Assembly (NCBI GenBank): GCA_900318685.1
Contig: ONLL01000029.1
Span: 1-46,744 of the forward strand
Reading direction: 5' to 3'
Origin: an uncultured Prevotellaceae bacterium
GTDB lineage: Bacteria > Bacteroidota > Bacteroidia > Bacteroidales > Bacteroidaceae
DNA length: 46,744 nt
The notes beneath the pieces were generated by a model that searched no databases, was not told the DNA's origin, and was given only the letters and a program-made list of their open reading frames with translations. Shown one piece after another: positions 15,886-24,480 of this stretch (its first letter is position 1; the number at the start of each line of letters is the position of its first letter). The translations under genes and the position numbers were made by a program.

Positions 15886-16554
15886 TTAATGATCAAGTAC
15901 AATCAGCTGTTGCCCTTGCACTTGAAAATGAATGTCGCGCCCAGCAAAAGGCATACCATAGACGCGGCTGGCATCATCGTGGTAGTGAGGACGAGGATCA
16001 AGGGCCAGCAGCCGTGTCAGCGAGGCCAGTTCCTCAGCAGTAAACGACGAGGCCACTGACTCGGGTATCACGACTTCCAGTTCATGCCACTCCGACTGAT
16101 CCACGAAACCACAATGGGCCTCCGGATGGCTGTCGGCATAGGCTATATAAGGTTTGATGTCGTAAATAGGCGTGCCATCCATCAGGTCAGCACCCTTTAC
16201 ATAGATAACAGGCCCAAGGCCAGCCTCCTCGTCCACCCTGTCAAGGCGGACGCAGGAGAGGCCAAGATTATTAGGGCGAAAGGATGAGCGAGTGGCAAAC
16301 ACCCCCATACGGCGATTTCCACCCAGACGTGGAGGGCGTACCGTCAGGCTCTTCCTTGCATTGCTGTTAGCTGAGAATTCCCAGATAAGCCAGAGATAGT
16401 CAAAGTCCTCAAGACCTCTCAAAGCATCCTTCTGCCTGTATTCAGGCTCAAAGACGATGCTTCCCTCCAACTCACTGACGAGGCCGCTCTGTCGGGGGAT
16501 TCCGAACTTAGACGTCAGCGGCGACCGGAAATGGGCTATCGGAAGGATTTCCAA
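15886..16554 (-). CDS. trmO: tRNA (N6-threonylcarbamoyladenosine37-N6)-methyltransferase TrmO
   Basis: 222 residues. TrmO (formerly TsaA/YaeB) uses S-adenosylmethionine to methylate t6A37 in ACY-decoding tRNAs. The family signature is plain: FGIPRQSGL near the N-terminus, LIWEFS, and NRRMGVFATRSSFRPNNLGLS in the SAM site, then VKGADLMDGTPIYDIKPY. The start is odd: no ATG is available, an in-frame TAA lies at 16569-16567, and the codon giving the standard N-terminus is TTG at 16554. It lies 33 bp after the histidine phosphatase gene on the same strand and is probably read with it. Confidence 0.93.
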   Translation of the reverse strand: MEILPIAHFRSPLTSKFGIPRQSGLVSELEGSIVFEPEYRQKDALRGLEDFDYLWLIWEFSANSNARKSLTVRPPRLGGNRRMGVFATRSSFRPNNLGLSCVRLDRVDEEAGLGPVIYVKGADLMDGTPIYDIKPYIAYADSHPEAHCGFVDQSEWHELEVVIPESVASSFTAEELASLTRLLALDPRPHYHDDASRVYGMPFAGRDIHFQVQGQQLIVLDH

Positions 16555-16587
16555 GAGAACGGTCTTTTAATTTGCGTGAATTGCTAA

Positions 16588-17847
16588 TCAGATATTGCTG
16601 CACCTGTCGGTATAGAACTGCTTGAAGTCAGCCCAGCGATAGTAGGGAGCCTGGTCAGCAGGCAGAGGAAGCGTAGCCTCACGACCGTTGAGAAGACATT
16701 TGACGAGGATATCGTCGCCAGCTTTCTTGCCGCGATAGAAGATGAGCTGAAGATTAGAAGCCTTGCCTGTCTGCCAGTTCTGATAGCAGTTCTTCACCTC
16801 ATAGGGGTCGGCAGGATCTTTGTCGGCTCCGTTGATGCCCATGAGCACGGTGAGAGGTCCCAGGCAGGTATCGTGGCCAAAGCGCAGGTCAGCCAGGCGC
16901 TTCGTAGTGCCATTGATGACGGCGTCAGCCTTGGTGATGATATCATTAATGATAGGTATCATGTCGTATCTGGGCTCGAACACCCAAGTATACGATCCCA
17001 GGTTCTCACCTTCCCATCGCGCTGCAATCTCCTCGTCGGTAATGATGTTGCCCATCATACCTTCATGGCCGATGCTAGGCAACGAGGTATAGAGATTGAT
17101 GAGATTGCTGCCGATAGCATTGATATTGCCAGGCAGGCCTTCTGTGCTTGTGAATACTCGGCGTATAACAGTCTGACGCAGCGAGTCATGACTCTGGAAC
17201 TGCCCGCGGTTGTCCTCGAACTTCGGCCTTGACTTGGGGAAGGTACGATGCAGAGGATTCTGCCTGTCAGTAGGCACGACACCATCAAGGGTGTTGCGCG
17301 ACGACTGTTCGCGTATCTCTATCTTTGGATTGCACTGCACAAGTTCCTGGCAAAAGGATGCCATGCTGAGCACACAGCGACCAGAGAGTGAGGCGATGGC
17401 ATAGACATCACCTCCACGCTTGAACACCTCAGGGAAACTATTGTACATTATGCGTGCAATGCGCTGATGCTGGTCCCACCCAAGGTCACTAAGCTCGCTG
17501 ACGCTGTTGGCCAGCTCGTCCTTGGCTGCCATGAACTTCACGCGGAAGGCCTCGCCCTCAGAAGTGAGCTGATGCAGATTGTGAGCCTTTGTGAGCAGCG
17601 AGTCAAGGTCGCGATAGAGCATATTGTTCCAGTAGTAACGTGACCCGTGTCGTCCGTAGTGACTGATATAGAACGGTTTATAGCCTTTTGGTGCCTTAGT
17701 CAGAGCGACGGGTTCAAAGGAATAGGGATAGTCAGTGCCATAGGCCCGTCTGGGATCGGCCTTCAGCATTTGCAGTGCAGGGCTTTCTTGTGCCCCTGCC
17801 GTCAGGGCGAATGCCCATATCAGCAGCAGATGGATGATTCTTTTCAT
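16588..17847 (-). CDS. Secreted histidine-type acid phosphatase (MINPP/phytase-like, branch 2)
   Basis: 419 residues with a signal peptide (cleavage near TAGA, QES). The phosphohistidine motif is RHGSR at 66-70 and the proton donor is HD at 325-326 (RFGHDTCLGP), as in multiple inositol-polyphosphate phosphatases; Bacteroides homologues of this group act on phytate, but other phosphoesters are possible. The protein is expected in the periplasm or on the surface. It is the third gene of a leftward set aspS, GH3, phosphatase, 24 bp after the GH3 gene. A role in releasing phosphate from plant material would suit the neighbouring glycosidases; that is inference. Confidence 0.9.
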   Translation of the reverse strand: MKRIIHLLLIWAFALTAGAQESPALQMLKADPRRAYGTDYPYSFEPVALTKAPKGYKPFYISHYGRHGSRYYWNNMLYRDLDSLLTKAHNLHQLTSEGEAFRVKFMAAKDELANSVSELSDLGWDQHQRIARIMYNSFPEVFKRGGDVYAIASLSGRCVLSMASFCQELVQCNPKIEIREQSSRNTLDGVVPTDRQNPLHRTFPKSRPKFEDNRGQFQSHDSLRQTVIRRVFTSTEGLPGNINAIGSNLINLYTSLPSIGHEGMMGNIITDEEIAARWEGENLGSYTWVFEPRYDMIPIINDIITKADAVINGTTKRLADLRFGHDTCLGPLTVLMGINGADKDPADPYEVKNCYQNWQTGKASNLQLIFYRGKKAGDDILVKCLLNGREATLPLPADQAPYYRWADFKQFYTDRCSNI

Positions 17848-17871
17848 TGGATTAGGTTGCTTTAGGAATGA

Positions 17872-20229
17872 TTATTGACGCATGAGACTGAGTGGCTGAC
17901 GAGGGGCAAGAGCATGACTGACAGGCTCCTGATACTGGGAGAGCTTGGCTGTGGCCTGGCAACGGATGTCGCTAACGTTTGCTCCAAAGAGGAAAAGGTA
18001 GTTGCCTGCCTCACCCAGCCATTGGCTGCCAGCCTCGTCGAAGGAAACGAGGTAGCGGCGCTCAACTTGCATCGTGAGTGTCTCAGACTCGCCAGGCAGC
18101 AACTCGCGTGTCTTGCCAAAGGCTTTCAGCTCCTTGGCAGGTTTCTCGATTTGTCCCTTAGGAGCCTCCACATATACCTGCACCACTTCCTTTCCTGCCA
18201 CGCTGCCTGTATTCTTGACAATGACGCTTATGTCGATCATGTCGCCATTAACCTTTACCACAGGCTTGGAATACTCGAACGTAGTATAGGAGAGTCCGAA
18301 TCCAAAAGGATAGGCAACCGTCTTCTGGAAGGTGTCGAAATAGCGATAGCCTACGTAGATATCCTCCTCGTGATTGGTGTAATCATGTCCTGCAACGGGT
18401 CTTCTGTCTGCCTTCATCAGCTGGAAGGACAAGAAGTCAATTTGTCCAGGGAAGTTCTGCGTCGACGGATGGTCGGTGGCAGCCACAGGCCAAGTCATCG
18501 TGAGCTTTCCTGAAGGATTCACCTTGCCCGTAATGATGTCGGCAATAGAGTTTCCGCCTTCCTCACCTGGCTGCCAGGCACAGATCACGGCATCAGGATA
18601 GCCGCTCCACGAGATGGTCTCGATGACGGAGCCGCTGTTGATTACCACGAGTACTGGTTTGCCTGCTGCATGGAAGATCCGGCAAACATCTTTGATGAGT
18701 TGCTGCTCGTCAGGAGTAAGGTTAAACTCAGTATCGATGTCACGGTCCACACCCTCACCGGCTTGCCGTCCGATGGTGATGATGGCAGCATCGCTCTCCC
18801 TTGCCTCATTATTGATAAGGATGGGGCTAATGCCAATCTCAGGATACTTCTGCTGTCCGAACTCCTCAAGCTGATACCACTTGGCTGGATGACGCTCGGC
18901 CTGGAACTTGATGCGAGCGAACTCCACATACTTTTTGTAGAGGTTGGTGAGCGTAGCGGATGACTCGATGCCTGCATTCTTCAAACCCTCGACCAAGTCA
19001 ACCACATAGGGGGTATGCACGCAGCCAGAGCCCGTGCCGCCAGAGAGGAAGTCATAGGAGTTCTCGCCAAAGAGCGACACCGTCTTGACAGAGCCCTTCC
19101 AAGGCAACGTGCCATTGTTCTTCAATAGAACGATGCCCTCGCAAGCTGTCTGACGCGTAATCTCAGCGTGAGTCTTGAGGTCAGGCTTGTTGGTATAGGG
19201 ATACTTGTTGAAACTGGGTGTCTTGACAATATACTCCAACATGCGACGGACATTGCGGTCGACATCAGACATAGAGAGTTTCCCACTCAGCACGCCATCG
19301 ACGATTTCCTGTATCTGTGCCTGCTGACCAGGCTCCATCAGGTCGTTGCCTGCCTGCACCTCAGTGATGGTGGGCAGTCCCTCGCGAATGCCAATCCAGT
19401 CGGTCATGACGATGCCTTTGTAGCCCCAGTCATCGCGCAAGATGCTGGTCAGCAGATCGCGATTGCCCATTGAGTACTGACCATTGATCTTATTGTAGGA
19501 TGCCATAATGGTCCAGGGATTGCTCTCGCGAACGGCAATCTCGAAGCCACGCAGATACAATTCGCGTGCAGCACGCTGAGAGAGTCGCTCGTCGACACTG
19601 GTGCGATCGGTTTCCTGCGAGTTGACAGCGAAATGCTTGGCCGACACTCCTGCACCCTGACTCTGCACGCCCTGGATGTAGGCTGCGGCTATCTTGCCTG
19701 TCAGCAGCGGGTCCTCAGAATAATACTCGAAGTTACGTCCGCAGAGAGGATTCCGATGCAGGTTCATGCCAGGTCCGAGGATGACATCGCAGCGATACTC
19801 CTTGGTCTCGTTGCCGATAGCCTCGCCCACCTTAGTAGCCAAGCTGGTGTTCCAAGTCGAAGCCAGGCAGGTGCCGACGGGGAAACCTGTGGCATAGTAG
19901 GTCTGGCTGTCGCCCTCGCGTGTAGGATTGATGCGCACACCAGCAGGCCCGTCAGTAAGCACAGTGGCAGGAATGCCCAGGCGCGCGATGGGAGCAGTGA
20001 CTCCCGCAGCACCTGGCACGAGTTTACTCTCGTTTCCTACCACAGCCCCTTCGCTGAAGAAATTGTTGGCTCCACCCACGAGCAGGCTGGCCTTTTCTTC
20101 CAGTCGCATAGCCTTCATCACTTCATCAATGTTGTCAGCACGTAGCTGAGGTCCTCGCTGTCGCGGCTGTGCAGCTGCTGTCAGAGACATAACGGTCATG
20201 ACTGTCAATAATAGTTTTTCTAGTTTCAT
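17872..20229 (-). CDS. Secreted beta-glucosidase-type glycoside hydrolase, family GH3
   Basis: 785 residues. Signal peptide ends near residue 20 (TAAA, QPR). GH3 TIM barrel at about 30-330: DGPAGVRI, GPGMNLHRNPLCGRNFEYYSEDP split by standard spacing, KHFAVNSQETDR at 198-209, and the nucleophile Asp277 in GIVMTDWIGI. The alpha/beta sandwich follows (about 360-590) and a fibronectin III-like C-terminus (GKEVVQVYVEAP to LVSFDEAGSQWL). The set is complete for the beta-glucosidase/xylosidase class; specificity cannot be read from the sequence. It starts 26 bp after the aspS stop, so it appears to be transcribed from the aspS promoter. Confidence 0.93.
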   Translation of the reverse strand: MKLEKLLLTVMTVMSLTAAAQPRQRGPQLRADNIDEVMKAMRLEEKASLLVGGANNFFSEGAVVGNESKLVPGAAGVTAPIARLGIPATVLTDGPAGVRINPTREGDSQTYYATGFPVGTCLASTWNTSLATKVGEAIGNETKEYRCDVILGPGMNLHRNPLCGRNFEYYSEDPLLTGKIAAAYIQGVQSQGAGVSAKHFAVNSQETDRTSVDERLSQRAARELYLRGFEIAVRESNPWTIMASYNKINGQYSMGNRDLLTSILRDDWGYKGIVMTDWIGIREGLPTITEVQAGNDLMEPGQQAQIQEIVDGVLSGKLSMSDVDRNVRRMLEYIVKTPSFNKYPYTNKPDLKTHAEITRQTACEGIVLLKNNGTLPWKGSVKTVSLFGENSYDFLSGGTGSGCVHTPYVVDLVEGLKNAGIESSATLTNLYKKYVEFARIKFQAERHPAKWYQLEEFGQQKYPEIGISPILINNEARESDAAIITIGRQAGEGVDRDIDTEFNLTPDEQQLIKDVCRIFHAAGKPVLVVINSGSVIETISWSGYPDAVICAWQPGEEGGNSIADIITGKVNPSGKLTMTWPVAATDHPSTQNFPGQIDFLSFQLMKADRRPVAGHDYTNHEEDIYVGYRYFDTFQKTVAYPFGFGLSYTTFEYSKPVVKVNGDMIDISVIVKNTGSVAGKEVVQVYVEAPKGQIEKPAKELKAFGKTRELLPGESETLTMQVERRYLVSFDEAGSQWLGEAGNYLFLFGANVSDIRCQATAKLSQYQEPVSHALAPRQPLSLMRQ

Positions 20230-20255
20230 AGCTATTGGTCGTTGGTAAGTAAATA

Positions 20256-22019
20256 CTACTGCTTCTCCTGCGGATCGAGCTTCAGCTGAAGTTCCTCAAG
20301 CTGCTTGGGATCGAGTTCGCCAGGAGCATCGAGCATCACGTCACGTCCGCTGTTGTTCTTGGGGAATGCGATACAGTCGCGAATGCTGTCGAGACCAGCC
20401 ATGAGCGACACGAAGCGGTCGAGACCGAAGGCCAGACCTCCATGAGGAGGTGCTCCATACTTGAATGCATTGATAAGGAATCCGAACTGAGCCATAGCTC
20501 TCTCAGGCGTAAAGCCGAGGATCTCGAACATCTTCTCCTGCAGCTTGCCGTCGTGGATACGCAGCGAGCCTCCGCCCACTTCTACGCCATTGCACACGAA
20601 GTCGTAGGCCACAGCACGCACTTTCTCAGGAGCTGTGTCGAGCAGGGGTATGTCGTCAGGATTAGGCAGCGTGAAAGGATGGTGTGTAGCCATGAGACGC
20701 TGCTCCTCGTCGCTCCATTCGAAGAGTGGGAAGTCGACAATCCAGAGGCAGACGAACTTGTTCTTATCGCGAAGGCCAAGACGATCACCCATCTCCAGAC
20801 GCAGCGTGCACAGCTGGATACGGGTCTTGTTGGCATTGTCGCCGCTGAGGATGAGCACCAGGTCGCCATCCTTGGCACCCATTGCCTCCTTAACCTGCTG
20901 CCACACCTCCGGCTCATAGAACTTGTCGATGGAGGACTTCACTGTGCCGTCGGCATTGAACTTCACGTATACCAAGCCTTTAGCTCCCACCTGGGGACGC
21001 TTCACGAAGTCGGTGAGCTGGTCGAGCTGCTTGCGGGTGTAGTCAGCACAGCCAGGCACACAGATGCCGCCGATGTAATTGGCATCATTGAACACAGGGA
21101 AGGTGCCCGTGCCTTTCAGCTGGGGCATCAGCTCTACGAACTCCATACCGAAGCGCAGGTCGGGCTTGTCAGAGCCGAAACGACGCATGGCCTCATGCCA
21201 AGTCATACGCTGCAGGGGAGGCAACTCGATGCCACGTACCTCACGGAAGAGGTGACGTGCCAGCGACTCGAACACCTCAAGGATGTCCTCCTGCTCGACG
21301 AACGACATTTCGCAGTCAATCTGCGTGAACTCAGGCTGACGGTCAGCACGCAGGTCCTCATCACGGAAGCACTTCGCAATCTGGAAGTAGCGATCGAATC
21401 CAGAGACCATCAGCAGCTGCTTCAGCGTCTGCGGAGACTGAGGCAAAGCATAGAACTGACCTGGATTCATGCGGCTGGGCACGACAAAGTCGCGTGCTCC
21501 CTCAGGCGTGGAACCGATGAGAATAGGCGTCTCGACCTCGATAAACTGGCGTGAGTCGAGGAAGTTGCGAATGAGAATGGTCATGCGATGACGCAGTTCC
21601 AGATTCTGGCGCACGGCCTGACGGCGCAGGTCCAGATAGCGATATTTCATGCGGATATCGTCGCCACCATCAGTATTGTCCTCAATGGTAAACGGAGGCG
21701 TGATGCTCTCGCTGAGCACCGTCAGACGGCTCACCAGAATCTCAATGTCGCCAGTAGGCATCTTGGGATTCTTCGACTGTCGCTCACTCACTACGCCCAC
21801 AGCCTGCACGCAGTACTCACGGCCCAGCTTGTTGGCTTGGTCGCAAAGACCTGCATCCTTCGACTCATCGAATACTAACTGTGTCAAACCATAGCGGTCA
21901 CGAAGGTCGACAAACGTCATGCCACCCATCTTGCGCGTCCGCTGTACCCATCCGGCCAGTGTCACTTCCTGTCCGGCATCGGCGAGACGAAGCTCGCCAC
22001 ATGTCTTTGTTCTATACAT
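20256..22019 (-). CDS. aspS: Aspartyl-tRNA synthetase
   Basis: 587 residues from ATG 22019 ([12 protein letters not shown]); the frame extends 11 codons upstream to 22052 but the promoter box at 22057-22050 excludes that. It charges tRNA-Asp (or also tRNA-Asn). The N-terminal OB anticodon-binding domain ([21 protein letters not shown]), class II motifs ([20 protein letters not shown]; motif 2 [19 protein letters not shown]; motif 3 [11 protein letters not shown]) and the bacterial GAD insertion between motifs 2 and 3 are all present. It is the first gene of the leftward run that continues with GH3 and the phosphatase. Confidence 0.97.
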   Translation of the reverse strand: MYRTKTCGELRLADAGQEVTLAGWVQRTRKMGGMTFVDLRDRYGLTQLVFDESKDAGLCDQANKLGREYCVQAVGVVSERQSKNPKMPTGDIEILVSRLTVLSESITPPFTIEDNTDGGDDIRMKYRYLDLRRQAVRQNLELRHRMTILIRNFLDSRQFIEVETPILIGSTPEGARDFVVPSRMNPGQFYALPQSPQTLKQLLMVSGFDRYFQIAKCFRDEDLRADRQPEFTQIDCEMSFVEQEDILEVFESLARHLFREVRGIELPPLQRMTWHEAMRRFGSDKPDLRFGMEFVELMPQLKGTGTFPVFNDANYIGGICVPGCADYTRKQLDQLTDFVKRPQVGAKGLVYVKFNADGTVKSSIDKFYEPEVWQQVKEAMGAKDGDLVLILSGDNANKTRIQLCTLRLEMGDRLGLRDKNKFVCLWIVDFPLFEWSDEEQRLMATHHPFTLPNPDDIPLLDTAPEKVRAVAYDFVCNGVEVGGGSLRIHDGKLQEKMFEILGFTPERAMAQFGFLINAFKYGAPPHGGLAFGLDRFVSLMAGLDSIRDCIAFPKNNSGRDVMLDAPGELDPKQLEELQLKLDPQEKQ

Positions 22020-22049
22020 ATTCTTCTTGTTGTTTTTCGAATCTGACTG

Positions 22050-22080
22050 CAAAAGTACTCAAAAATCCGCATACCACAAA
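22050..22080 (-). promoter_or_regulatory. Promoter of the aspS operon
   Basis: TTTG (22080-22077), 19 bp, TACTTTTG (22057-22050) on the minus strand. It lies back to back with the GH105 promoter and does not share the extended spacer. Confidence 0.75.
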
Positions 22081-22109
22081 GGATAAAAGCAAAAAAACTC
22101 ACAATTTCC

Positions 22110-22140
22110 TTTGCTTTTCAAGTTCTTATTCGTACCTTTG
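22110..22140 (+). promoter_or_regulatory. Promoter of the GH105 gene, extended-spacer family
   Basis: TTTG (22110-22113), spacer CTTTTCAAGTTCTTATTCG (19 bp), TACCTTTG (22133-22140). The leader to the ATG at 22244 is about 95 nt. Confidence 0.85.
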
Positions 22141-22243
22141 CAGCGTACAACGAACAATTAGCCCTCACAACAGCTCGTGACGGCATGTTCAGGAGCCACA
22201 TCATAAGCATCAACAAAACTACCTAACAAAACATACTTAAGTC

Positions 22244-23380
22244 ATGAAACTAAAACAAATGCTACTTGGAACACTGACAGCACTATCGCTGACAGCATCC
22301 GCCCAGACTACTGCTGACGAGGTGATGAACGTCACCCGACGCGTCAACGACTACTTCATGCAGCACTATGAAGATCCTACCGTTCCTACCAACTGGAGAC
22401 GCATCAGGCCATCCAGCCTCTGGACGCGTGCCGTCTACTATGAAGGGCTCATGGCCCTCTACGACATCGACCCACAGCAGCGATACATCGACTACACTGA
22501 TCGCTGGGCCGACTTCCACCAGTGGACACCTCGCAACGGCATCAACACCTGCGATGCTGACGACCAATGCTGTGCCCAGACCTATCTCATGCGATACGAC
22601 AAGACAAAAGATATAAAGATGTTCACGCACGTGAAGGAGAACATCGAGCATCAGATGGTCACATCAAGTCCGAAGAACCAAAGCCTCTACGGCTGGTGGA
22701 CCTGGATCGACGCCATCCAGATGGCTATGCCCATCTACATGCAGATGTATCGTCTGACGGGCGACAGCCGCTATCGCGATCACGGCATGAAGATGTACCG
22801 ATGGAGCCGCAATGAGTGTGGCGGAGGACTCTTCAACACGAAGGAAGGACTGTGGTGGCGCGATGCCGACTATGTGCCTCCCTACAAAGAGCCCGACGGA
22901 AAGCAATGCTACTGGAGCCGAGGCAACGGCTGGGTGTATGCTGCTCTAGTAAGATGCATGAACGAGCTGCCAAAGAAAGACAAAGCGTACAAGGAGCTGA
23001 AGAAGGACTTCATGCTCATGAGCGAGGCACTGCGCAACTGCCAGCGCGAAGACGGATTCTGGAATCCCAGCCTCGTCTCCACCAACTACGCAATGCCTGA
23101 GACCTCAGGCACGGGTCTCTTCCTCTATGGCATCTGCTGGGGCATCCAGCAAGGCTACCTCAAGGCCGAAGTCTATCGTCCAGTAGCCGACCGTGCCTGG
23201 GCAGCTATTGCCAAGAATGCCGTTCACAATAATGGGTTCATCGGATGGATGCAGGGCACAGGCAAAGACCCCTCAGCAGGACAGCCGCTGAGCTACACAC
23301 GCATACCTGACTTCGAGGATTACGGCACTGGCTGCGTTCTCCTTGGAGCGACTGAATACTATAAACTGCTCGCTAAATAA
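22244..23380 (+). CDS. Secreted unsaturated rhamnogalacturonyl/glucuronyl hydrolase, family GH105
   Basis: 378 residues with signal peptide (ends SASA, QTT). GH105 (alpha/alpha)6 barrel enzymes hydrate and release the unsaturated uronic acid left by pectate and rhamnogalacturonan lyases. Landmarks: WTRAVYYEGLMALY, the probable catalytic Asp156 in WWTWIDAIQMAMP, GLFNTKEGLWWRDADY, YWSRGNGWVYAAL and the C-terminal YGTGCVLLGATEYYKL. The length is typical. It is a single gene with its own extended-family promoter, divergent from aspS. Functionally it fits downstream of the pectate lyase 10 kb away. Confidence 0.93.
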   Translation: MKLKQMLLGTLTALSLTASAQTTADEVMNVTRRVNDYFMQHYEDPTVPTNWRRIRPSSLWTRAVYYEGLMALYDIDPQQRYIDYTDRWADFHQWTPRNGINTCDADDQCCAQTYLMRYDKTKDIKMFTHVKENIEHQMVTSSPKNQSLYGWWTWIDAIQMAMPIYMQMYRLTGDSRYRDHGMKMYRWSRNECGGGLFNTKEGLWWRDADYVPPYKEPDGKQCYWSRGNGWVYAALVRCMNELPKKDKAYKELKKDFMLMSEALRNCQREDGFWNPSLVSTNYAMPETSGTGLFLYGICWGIQQGYLKAEVYRPVADRAWAAIAKNAVHNNGFIGWMQGTGKDPSAGQPLSYTRIPDFEDYGTGCVLLGATEYYKLLAK

Positions 23381-23430
23381 ACACTACATACTATTAAAAA
23401 AACATAAAAATCCGCATGGAAGAGACTCCT

Positions 23431-23465
23431 TTTGTGCGGATTATTAAAATTAAGCAGTACTTTTG
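23431..23465 (+). promoter_or_regulatory. Probable promoter of the DUF1573 gene
   Basis: TACTTTTG at 23458-23465, with TTTG at 23431-23434 (23 bp spacer, longer than usual). The TTTG lies in the loop of an ATCCGCA/TGCGGAT hairpin (23409-23442) that may end the GH105 transcript. Confidence 0.5.
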
Positions 23466-23496
23466 CGTCAAAGAAACGAACAAAACCATTACAGAC

Positions 23497-23880
23497 ATGA
23501 AGAAACTCATTCTTTTCGCACTATTGCTCATTGGCAGTATCACCACTGCTTTTGCACAGAATCCTGCCGAAATCAAGTTCAGCAGCCTCACCTACGACTT
23601 TGGCAAGTTCTCAGAGAAAGACCCTGTCAAGACCTGCAAATTCACCTTCACAAACGTGGGCGAGCAGCCGCTAGTCATCAACCAGGCCGTCGCTTCGTGT
23701 GGATGCACTGTGCCCAAGTACACCAAGGAGCCCATTCTTCCTGGCAAGAGTGGCGAGATAGAGGTGACTTATAACGGTGCCGGCAAGGCTCTTGGTCACT
23801 TCAAGAAGTCCATCACGGTTCGTACGAACGGAAAGGTGGAGATTACTAGGCTCTACATTGAGGGCGAGATGGAGGAATAG
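23497..23880 (+). CDS. Secreted DUF1573 protein
   Basis: 127 residues from ATG 23497; the frame opens earlier (23416) but the promoter lies inside that extension and MKKLILFALLLIGSITTAFA is a proper signal peptide. The mature part is a single immunoglobulin-like DUF1573 domain: ITYDFG-like strand (LTYDFGKFSEKDP), FTFTNVGEQPLVINQAVASCGCTVP with the paired CGC cysteines, PGKSGEIEVTYN and a final strand ITRLYIEGEM. These proteins are abundant in Bacteroidetes; the cysteines might bind metal or form a disulfide. Function is unknown. A strong terminator follows. Confidence 0.92.
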   Translation: MKKLILFALLLIGSITTAFAQNPAEIKFSSLTYDFGKFSEKDPVKTCKFTFTNVGEQPLVINQAVASCGCTVPKYTKEPILPGKSGEIEVTYNGAGKALGHFKKSITVRTNGKVEITRLYIEGEMEE

Positions 23881-23909
23881 CCTCTCTACTCAATACGACT
23901 GCAATATTC

Positions 23910-23953
23910 TTAGGAGGATAATGAGTGCGCTCGTTATCCTCCTAACTTTATTT
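23910..23953 (+). terminator. Intrinsic terminator of the DUF1573 gene
   Basis: TTAGGAGGATAA (23910-23921) pairs exactly with TTATCCTCCTAA (23934-23945), followed by CTTTATTT. Confidence 0.88.
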
Positions 23954-24054
23954 GTAGTCCAACGTCAAGAAATTTAGTCAAAAAAAGGTACCTTGAAAAA
24001 GTGCATTCTAGAAAAGGAATGGGTCGAAAAAGAACCCGTTGAACGCTTGTCACT

Positions 24055-24230
24055 AGTGCTGTCAAAGCCCGAAAACGACCTTCGTTTGGCTAGAAAGCCA
24101 TCTTGATCACGCCGGAAAGCGACTTTGGTCTGCTTAGTAAGCGACTTTGCATAGCTTCCTCCGCGACTTTCGTAACCAAAGTGGCCGACGGACGAGACCA
24201 AAGTGGCCGACTAGCGAGACCAAAGTTACC
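24055..24230. repeat. Degenerate 22-bp tandem array, eight units
   Basis: Units in exact 22-bp register start at 24055, 24077, 24099, 24121, 24143, 24165, 24187 and 24209; weaker copies may begin at 23989. The middle units begin GACTTT (24121 GACTTTGGTC, 24143 GACTTTGCAT, 24165 GACTTTCGTA); the last ones carry the reverse complement GACCAAAGT (24187 and 24209 units). ACTTTGGTC therefore occurs in both orientations. No spacers, so not a CRISPR array. Confidence 0.75.
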
Positions 24231-24398
24231 ACCCCCAAAACGCCCAAAAGCCTCCTTTTTGTAATCCACTCATTGTCAGCGAATTACAAACTCGCTCAAA
24301 ACTCGCTCATTTTCGCCCAACAGACTTGTTGCTCAGAATTTTTAAAATATGAGAGGGCATTTGTCAAGTTTATTCGCAGCAAGAGCCTGGAGTCATGC

Positions 24399-24443
24399 AA
24401 AAAGCGAGCTCCTCCTGTCTCAACAACTGGGGCAGGAGGAGCT
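24399..24443 (-). terminator. Intrinsic terminator of rny
   Basis: AGCTCCTCCTG (24407-24417) pairs with CAGGAGGAGCT (24433-24443); on the minus strand it is followed by CGCTTTTTG. An 11-bp perfect stem downstream of the rny stop. Confidence 0.85.
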
Positions 24444-24480
24444 GGCGATAGAGGAATCTTCCTAATTGTTACCTGTCGAT

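Larger units (their letters stand above)
23881..24480. other. Gene-free stretch between the DUF1573 gene and rny
   Basis: 600 bp holding the DUF1573 terminator (23910-23953), a 22-bp tandem array (24055-24230, possibly from 23989) and the rny terminator (24399-24443). The open frame on the plus strand at 24147-24518 is made largely of array sequence and has no start signals. Nothing else recognisable at 24240-24395. Confidence 0.75.

Noticed and set aside
20442-21554. 370-codon open frame opposite aspS
   Set aside because: It lies entirely within aspS on the other strand; the protein has no motif or signal and reflects GC-rich codon bias of the real gene.
24055-24230. CRISPR array
   Set aside because: 22-bp units abut without unique spacers and diverge; no cas genes nearby.
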